Source: Molanna angustata (taxonomy: Eukaryota > Arthropoda > Insecta > Trichoptera > Molannidae). From it: a stretch of DNA of 64,000 bases. The position numbers and the translations under genes were made by a program. How positions within the stretch are numbered: position 1 is the first letter of the stretch; the number at the start of each line of letters is the position of its first letter. The stretch covers positions 15,250,722 to 15,314,721 of the forward strand of contig OY754984.1 in NCBI GenBank assembly GCA_963576475.1, given 5' to 3'. This document shows, in pieces, positions 57,464-64,000 of the stretch. The notes below the pieces were generated by a model. That model searched no databases and was not told the origin of the DNA. It was given only the letters and a program-made list of their open reading frames with translations.

Positions 57464-57690
57464 TCAGCAAATGATCGGGAGAACAACCGCTTCCTTCTTC
57501 AGCCTCCCTTCGTCCTGTATTGGATATATGCCTCCTCCTGAGACCTCCACAGCTTCCTCTGTTGACTGTTGAGCAGACTGCATCAATCCGCTCCCAGCCA
57601 CTCGTCTTATATCATCAGACCACCTTGTTTGAAGCCGTCCAACACTTCTTTTGCCCGTTCTAGTTCGCCGTTCTAGCACTTTCTTAGTCC
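57464..57690 (-). pseudogene. RTE-like LINE ORF2 C-terminus, frameshifted
   Basis: The minus strand reads RRTRTGKRSVGRLQTRWSDD, IRRVAGSGLMQSAQQSTEEA. A frame change then gives EEAYIQYRTKGG-stop. The GR..TRWSDDI..VAGS.WM..AQ....W..L.EAY pattern is a standard LINE tail, like 5361-5617 but of a different family. It is inverted relative to Lim1 and lies in its intron. Confidence 0.7.
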
Positions 57691-58891
57691 ATCTGGAGTC
57701 GGTGGTTCGGGCATACCGCTTTCTACACTAACTTATATATGCAGGTGAATTCTCAGTATCTACCTATAGGTACGAAGTTCTCGCGACCACAAAAAATGTT
57801 TCGTTATACTAAAAAATTCGCTATAATGAATGCCAGTTTTTTGTTTGTTTTTATCCATTTTCTCTCAGTTAGGTACAATTTTTTAGAAAAAAATAGTTTT
57901 AGAAATATCAAAGATGGGTATTCAAGATGCGTAGGTAGGTACCTATCTACTGATAAAAACAAAAACTTGCACTTAGAAATCATATGTTATTTACGAAATA
58001 TCTTATAGATACGTACTGCTCCGCCTAGTGTCAAAACAGAGTTCGCATAAAATTGAAACATCATTCTAGAAAAAAAATCCGTTATTCTGAGATCGGCTTC
58101 GCTACAGTGAATGTTCAGTACATTTTTTATGAAAGTTTATCGGGGAAGAATTACATATATCTAGGTACGTTATACTGAAAATTTCGTTACTTCGGTATTC
58201 GTTATTCAGAGATTTGACCTGTATCTTAAGAGCGGTGGTAGGTAATAACTATTAGGTACAACATGTCGTAAGCTAATCGCAAAAAGGTACCTACTCCAAA
58301 TTAAATGGTTATTCTATTTTCACACGAGAACTGTTTTCATCCTTACGTTTCGGTCAAATACCATTGTTCATCATGGAGAAAAGTTTGATATAGTTACATA
58401 TTTGGGACAACTTCAACTATTGGAAATTATTTTGTTTTATCCATGATTAGATATTCATTTAATACGAGCGGCTTCGAAGCGACCACTTCTCTGTTAAGAC
58501 AGACGACAACTAATATTCTTGTTTATTTTTTCCTAATATACTTTCTGACAGTTTTTTTTCTTTTGTGCCCAGGAAATAATGCCCATGTACCTACCTATCT
58601 GGTATTAAATACTTACATAATATTATGTATAATTATTTGTCAAATATGACAAGTATTTTAATAAGTATTACTTGTAGGTATACAATATTGTCACGGTTTC
58701 AACACGTGTGACAAATGGGGTCCACTGATCCTCAAACATTACAGTGCAAATAAATAACAAAATCATTCGATTATCTAATTTATATCTACCATCCTTTTTT
58801 TAACAGAAATAATTTTTGATTAGCTGTAGATACAAATTAAAAATGCCACCATAATGATTTACAAAAGTTCTTTTACGACGTGTTTTGACAA

Positions 58892-59188
58892 TATTTTATT
58901 AGCAAATTATTTTAGTAATTTTTTACCAAAATATGAATAGCAAAAAACTTTGTATATCCCACTTCACATTTATGTTTATATATCGTTAGAACGTTTTCGG
59001 ATTTACCAATCCATCTTCAGTAACGACTACAATGTGACATTGTAGTCATATTGTAGTCGTTACTGAAGATGGATTGGTAAATCCGAAAACGTTCTAACGA
59101 TATATTAACATAAATGTGAAGTGGGATATACAAAGATTTTTGCTATTCATATTTTAGTAAAAAAATACTAAAATAATTTGCTATTAAT
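58892..59188. repeat. Near-perfect palindrome, arms of about 140 bp
   Basis: Left arm about 58892-59033 and right arm 59050-59188 are inverse copies with only a few mismatches (ACTTCACATTTATGTTTATA, CGTTAGAACGTTTTCGGATT, TACCAATCCATCTTCAGTAA). The loop is 16 bases, and its edge forms a second small palindrome (GACTACAATG TGA CATTGTAGTC, 59025-59047). It is non-coding. Confidence 0.93.
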
Positions 59189-59300
59189 ATGGAATTCCAC
59201 AAAGTTTGTAAAAATAATTTTAATAAAATATTTTATTGATATTTTAATTATAAAAATTAAACACTGCTTTTTTCATCTACAATTATTTTATCCAGGACGA

Positions 59301-59411
59301 CCTTTTTTCTTAAATAGGAATAAAATTACTGTAGAAGAAAAAACAGTGTTTGATTTTTATAATGAATTTCTAAATAGAAAACGCTGTCAGTGTGAAAAGA
59401 AAAAAAAGTGA
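59301..59411 (+). other. Short open frame, possible exon or transposon remnant
   Basis: After a pyrimidine-rich TTTATCCAG (a possible acceptor) the frame reads GRPFFLNRNK, TVEEKTVFDFYNEFL and RKRCQCEKKKK-stop. It looks more protein-like than its surroundings but matches no family I can name. Confidence 0.25.
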
Positions 59412-59875
59412 TATTTTAATTATTCAATAATATTTTCCTGGTGTATTTAAAGCTACAAACTAGAGCATTATGAAAATATGATTAAAAATACTTAAAAAAT
59501 ATAAAAAAATTAATTATTATTTCATAAAATAATGCCTTTGTTCATTATCCTGGTTTAAATGTGCCTAAAAAATAGAAATAAATTTAAAAATTTAAACTAA
59601 AACTAAATTTTCTTAAAAACTAATCTTAATTTTACTTAGGTAGGTATTAACTTATTTTAAAACTAATTTTTATTTTAAACTAAAATGTATTAAATTTGTT
59701 TATCTATCTAAGTCTTTTGTCATTTAATAGGTAAATCTTTCTTACGATCGAATTTCACTTAGTATAACACCAATCTGTTTCGAAGTAAAGTGTTGTGCCT
59801 GTTTGTACCTAAATGCAGTCTTTATTACTTTTTCGACAGCAAATAGTTCATTGTCAAATTATAATTTATCACTTC

Positions 59876-60085
59876 ATCAATAACAAGTTGTCATACTCTG
59901 GAGACTAGGTAGGTACCTACTAACGGTGTTGATTGCTGATATGTATGTACAAAGAAGTGTTATATAAATAAATAAATAAATCTTTACAAAATAACGTGTC
60001 CATTGCACATCGGGGTTCTAAACCGGAACTTGTGGCTTAGAGTCAAATGTCTGTCTAACTAAATGACCTCGAAGGCCGACATATA
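59876..60085 (-). mobile_element. SINE family 1, inverted and diverged
   Basis: AACAAGTTGTCATACTCTGG (body inverse), GGGGTTCTAAACCGGAACTT (box B region, mutated) and CTCGAAGGCCGAC (5' end inverse) are in order. A TAAATAAATAAATAAAT tract and a GTAGGTACCTAC palindrome lie inside. Confidence 0.65.
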
Positions 60086-60416
60086 TAACAACAACACTAT
60101 ATACTCATGTTAGATTCAACTGTCGGACCAGTTTTAAACGATTCGCAAAGAGATAGTTACATGAACAATTCGCAGAGTAGATTTCATAATGAACTATTCG
60201 CAAAATTATTGCTAGGCCGCGGAAAGCACCTGACCATCTCCTATAGTCGCTAGACGTTGATTGGCACTGTACCTCCATCATTATAAGGAGAAGTAGATTT
60301 GTTAGAGCCATCTATCAGCTTTATTACAGTTAGGTGTCTATTTCTATCTCGTTTGCATACGGAATATCATATTGATTTAATACTTATTAATAACTCTTTT
60401 ATACCACTCCATGGAT

Positions 60417-60615
60417 CTTCCTAGATTTACATCCAGAGGAAGAAAAAGTATTCCTGGATCGACGAAAACAATTGCAGAGACATGGCCTAGGCGACATACC
60501 TAATCGGTACAGGAAAGAGAGACCAATAATTTAAGGATGGGAAGAGCTGACCCCAACAGTCGGCACATACCTACAATGAATGGGGATTTAGCAAGGGAAA
60601 AGAAGAAGATAACTT
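60417..60615 (+). pseudogene. Decayed LINE 3' end
   Basis: Broken frames give SRGRKRYSWIDEN and then GRADPNSRHIPTMNGD.AREKKK, ending in an AAGAAGA tail. The RGRKRxxWID string and the ADP...HIPTMNGD tail resemble decayed LINE C-termini. Several stops are present. Confidence 0.45.
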
Positions 60616-60879
60616 TTTTATACCACACTTACTTTAGTTAAAAAGTCTAAAAAACTTTTAGAAATATTTCAACAAAATTATAATGCAACTCGCTCATGCG
60701 GTACCGATTTTCGCAAACAAACCTAATATAAACTTTTAATTGTTTAGGTTGGGTTAGAATGTAAAAATGGTAGGTGTTATATTTTTCCGCCATGCAAAAA
60801 TATTTTTTCGTATTTTTTTATAGCAAATGTTGTGTAAATAAATATGTTGTATAAAAAAAGGACAGTAGGTACCTACCTA

Positions 60880-61535
60880 CGTCCGATTCTATAACTTTTT
60901 TAGAACTTTTCGGATAAAATAGATGCGTTCCTATTCCACTTAGTCTAAGTTGATATTCGATAACGCTGAAACAGAAAGATCCTATTTAGGGACGTTCTTA
61001 GTTCAAAAAGTCACGTGTTAGTTCAATTCCATATTCTATAAGCAAATTTTAGTTATATATTAAAATGAAAACAATTTGTTTTAAATTCTACGTATATTTG
61101 TTATTCGTTCTTATCAACTGTCAAAACGTTCCTTATTTTAGTTCACACTAATTGGAAGCGTCATTTTCACAGCAGCAGGGATATTTTAGTTAAGTTGAAA
61201 ATATCAGTTGTATACGAAAAAAAATAAAAATGGATAATTATTAGGTACGTGTTGCGTTATGTTGAAAATAATAACCAAAGAATATTAGTGCAGATCAATT
61301 GAAATTTTAGGTTAGGCGACATGACATAAATAAACATGGCTGAACGGTGCGTAGTCTGCGCCATATAGACAATTTGATTTCAAACTACTTTGAACTCAAA
61401 TTGTGTATTTTGTAGATTTTAGTTTTCGGAACAACTTCAATTACAGATTACGAAATTAATTTCAAATGACCTAAAATCTAAAATTTTGGAACGTTCCTAT
61501 TTTAGTTCACAAAGTTAGGTACTAAAATAGGAACG
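60880..61535 (-). repeat. Interspersed repeat D, copy 2, inverted
   Basis: In inverse order it carries GTCCGATTCTATAACTTTTT, GCGTTCCTATTCCACTTAG, ATTAGTGCAGATCAATTGAA, TTAGGTTAGGCGACATGAC, AAACATGGCTGAACGG, GCGTAGTCTGCGCCATA and TTTTGGAACGTTCCTATTTTAG. It matches 24700-25325 along its whole length. Confidence 0.75.
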
Positions 61536-61909
61536 TAGTGTTAAACAATGTCAAATTAAAACGACAAACAATCATGAGAGTTGAAGAGTCGATGATACAA
61601 TGGACGAAATTTGCAAAACGCAATGTTGCCAACAACATAAATATTGTCAATTTAAATATAGGAAGGTAAGTATATACAACTTCTATTTCAAAATGGCGGC
61701 TCAATAGACGGCTGCAAGTTATCATATCAGTTCGGTAAACGTGTTTCGTTAATTTTTTTGTGCAATTTTTATTATGTCATGTCGGATCAATAAATAAATC
61801 ATCAAAAACATTTTTGCCAAACTTGATTCGATAAATTAAACTTGTCCCGAGGCTATTGTCGTGTCTTATCTTATTTATTTTAATTTGCTAACTGCTTACT
61901 TTCTTCGAA

Positions 61910-61945
61910 TTAGATATGTATGTATGTATAATACATACATACATA
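61910..61945. repeat. Palindromic (TATG)n/(CATA)n microsatellite
   Basis: ATATGTATGTATGTATAATAC then ATACATACATACATAT; the two halves are inverse and can fold into a hairpin. Confidence 0.75.
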
Positions 61946-62104
61946 TATTCTGAGAAAAAAACGCTTCTTTGGCACCTTGCGCTGACATTTGACATAAAAT
62001 GTTGTCAAAAGTATAAAAGTGAAAATACAAAGTCGAAAAAAAAATTAGGTACCTACGTTGATTGTATATCCATATACCTATTTTTTTAATAAATATCCTT
62101 AATA

Positions 62105-62290
62105 AACAATTCAATGTTTGCGTACATATGGATAAGATATATGTAGAATAAAGGATATATGATATAGGATACATTATATAGGATAAAGAATATAGGATAG
62201 GTATGTGATATAGGATATGAGATATAGGTTATACATAGGATACAGGGTATATGATTTAGGATATATGTTATATGATAGGAAGAAGAGAAG
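62105..62290. repeat. Degenerate GGATATA minisatellite
   Basis: GGATATATGATATA, GGATACATTATATA, GGATAGGTATGTGATATA and similar units recur about every 12-16 bases. Long minus-strand frames rich in Tyr-Ile-Ser-Pro here are repeat translations. Confidence 0.75.
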
Positions 62291-63598
62291 GGGGTCGATT
62301 TGCACGTATACCAACGAAAAAAGACACAAATTTGTGCTCTGCGCACCCGGAAGTCAGGTTCGAGATATTTGTCGAAAACAATATATGCGATCTTAAAAAT
62401 GTCTTATATTCCGATTTTTTGTGTTGTATGCCTTGGTGGTAGGAATGAATTAAATTTATTTTTTTCTGTAACACTTTTATTAATAATTGCTGCAATATTG
62501 TAAACATTTTCTTAAAAGTTCTTGTTACTAAACATTGAATGCAAAAATATACCATTTTTATTAAGAAATCATTATTTTTCCAGGTCGTAAGTGGGTTATA
62601 AATGTTATTTTACTCTGTCCCGATAATATTAGGAATAACAAGGTTGATTAAAACGATAATTAATTAGGTTTTTTTACCCCAAAGATTGGTGTTATCTGAA
62701 CACAACGCGTGTATATCTATGTTCTTTGGGAAATGAGTGTCATCGCTCATGCGCGACATGTCCCGGGAGCATTAATCATCGTTTCTGGGGAGTGTTGACA
62801 AACACTACTCCATTATACAAAAAATAACAAGTCGCTGAAACTCAATCTTCTCCTTATAATATTATTACTGCTGCCCTTATACCTTTTTCAACGTTTAATT
62901 CGCTTTGTGTATTAAAATGTTTATATAAAAAATGTTGAATCGATGACGCAAAAGTGACCTTTGAAAAAAATAATATAGGTGTAATTAAATATTTTTTAGG
63001 CACTCCTTACCGCACAAAGATTTCATTGTACTAGTCAATCTTATGGTGCCCTAATACTCGCATATTGATTTTTTAAACGGAAATCAATGATATTTATTAA
63101 ATTTAGTATACTTATACAAGATTCTTATATTTTTGATAGTTTTAAAAATAATTATTTCTATTATAAATATTTAAGTAGGTACATTTATTTTTATTAATTT
63201 TGTACATAGAGTTTTTTATTATGCTCGAATAATAAACTTTATTATATTATTAATATTCTCAGAATTTACTTTGTGGTACATTTTTAACAGCTTTTTAAAA
63301 AATCAAAAATGACTTAGGTACTTTTTTAAAATGTTTTTATTAAAAAATAAAAAATTATTTAGGTACTAATCAGATATTATATATGGTATTCGTCTCAAAA
63401 TGAAACTGTAGCAAAATTTTCTGTCTATATCTAAATATTTTGAAACCATATAAATAATTACAAAAGCGATGTTTTTTGTTCTGTAGGTACCTACCTACTG
63501 CATTTCATTATCGTTAAATAAATTAATTTTCAATATTGGTAATTTGTTCAAAAGTTTGTACTTATTTTGACTCATTTCATGAACTTATGATAGTAAGT
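62291..63598. other. AT-rich, nothing recognised
   Basis: Presumably Lim1 intron. No exon-like frame with splice sites was found. Small GC-richer patch at 62745-62800. Confidence 0.4.
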
Positions 63599-63599
63599 T

Positions 63600-64000
63600 A
63601 TTACTCCTCACTATGGGATAGAGGATATGGTGGGGAGTTACGAACTCGCAATTTGTAAGGTTACCTTTTTTATTGCTGATTATCAACTAGTATCATGCTG
63701 AGATTGTATTCTGAAATTTTCTTCACAATGTATCTGTGTGTGTGCTTTGTACTGTGTGCTATGTACGGCGTGTTTATTCTGCTTTATCGATTATAGACTA
63801 AAGTACCTACTAATTCGATTCTTTTCAAATTTTGAAAATTTGTATAATACTCGCTTAGACCCCATTAGATTTTAAAGGATATCTGATAGCGCTTCTCAAT
63901 TTTTTTAACTGTCAAGTATTTCAAAGTGACCCCAAGCTCAGGAAACTTTAAATATGATATTTTTATATTCAAATTGCTAAAACGCCACATCGCTTTCATA
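63600..64000 (-). repeat. Repeat E copy, cut by the window edge
   Basis: Starts TTACTCCTCACTATGG, continues GGGGAGTTACGAACTCGC, CATGCTGAGATTGTATTC and TTTTTAACTGTCAAGTATTTC. It has the same order as 3120-3685 and runs off the end. Confidence 0.75.

Noticed and set aside
62086..62555. Overlapping minus-strand frames of 86-95 codons
   Set aside because: They translate the GGATATA minisatellite and its flank and have no domain.
55053..64000. Search for the next Lim1 exon (VWFQNRRSKERR)
   Set aside because: No acceptor followed by codons for this string was found by eye, so the exon is assumed to be outside the window.

Overview
The window looks like nuclear DNA from a moth or butterfly (Lepidoptera). 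The signs are AT-rich sequence, eukaryotic splice sites, tRNA-derived SINEs, many degenerate non-LTR retrotransposon (LINE) tails of types I associate with Lepidoptera, and a dense scatter of the palindromic motif GGTAGGTACCTACC. The species cannot be named from the sequence alone.

Only one host gene is recognisable. Two internal exons of the LIM-homeobox gene Lim1 (Lhx1/5 class) lie on the plus strand at 53444-53601 and 54834-55052. The second encodes most of the homeodomain and stops at a consensus donor just before the WFQNRR part of helix 3. The recognition-helix exon is not found in the remaining 9 kb, and no LIM-domain exon is recognised in the 53 kb upstream. Much of the window is therefore probably Lim1 intron, but that is inference.

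The other major object is an apparently complete, largely intact LINE of about 5.46 kb on the minus strand (30455-35913). It has a 5' UTR, ORF1 (387 aa, zinc knuckles), a long hydrophobic open frame, ORF2 (982 aa, AP-endonuclease plus reverse transcriptase), a 3' UTR with a strong stem-loop, and a poly(A) tail. It sits inside a (TA)n microsatellite. The hydrophobic frame is in frame with ORF1 and separated from it only by TGA-CTA, a sequence known as a leaky stop context in animals. Its own stop overlaps the ORF2 start codon. The element therefore reads as a three-part translation unit, which I consider the most interesting observation here.

The rest is a transposon graveyard. Region 0.4-2.3 kb is a nested stack: a pogo-like element with a PHD-finger remnant, inside a LINE tail, inside an older repeat. 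Region 9-11 kb is a hierarchical minisatellite cluster. Region 13.8-14.25 kb is a six-unit array with a conserved 24-base core. Regions 15-20 kb and 38-46 kb hold foldback elements, MITEs (one with CACTGAAAA ends, one with CAGTGGCGTA ends), SINEs and LINE C-terminal pseudogenes. A small piggyBac-type MITE with TTAA duplications is at 49.26 kb. A near-perfect palindrome of about 290 bp is at 58.9-59.2 kb. No tRNA, rRNA or CRISPR locus is supported.
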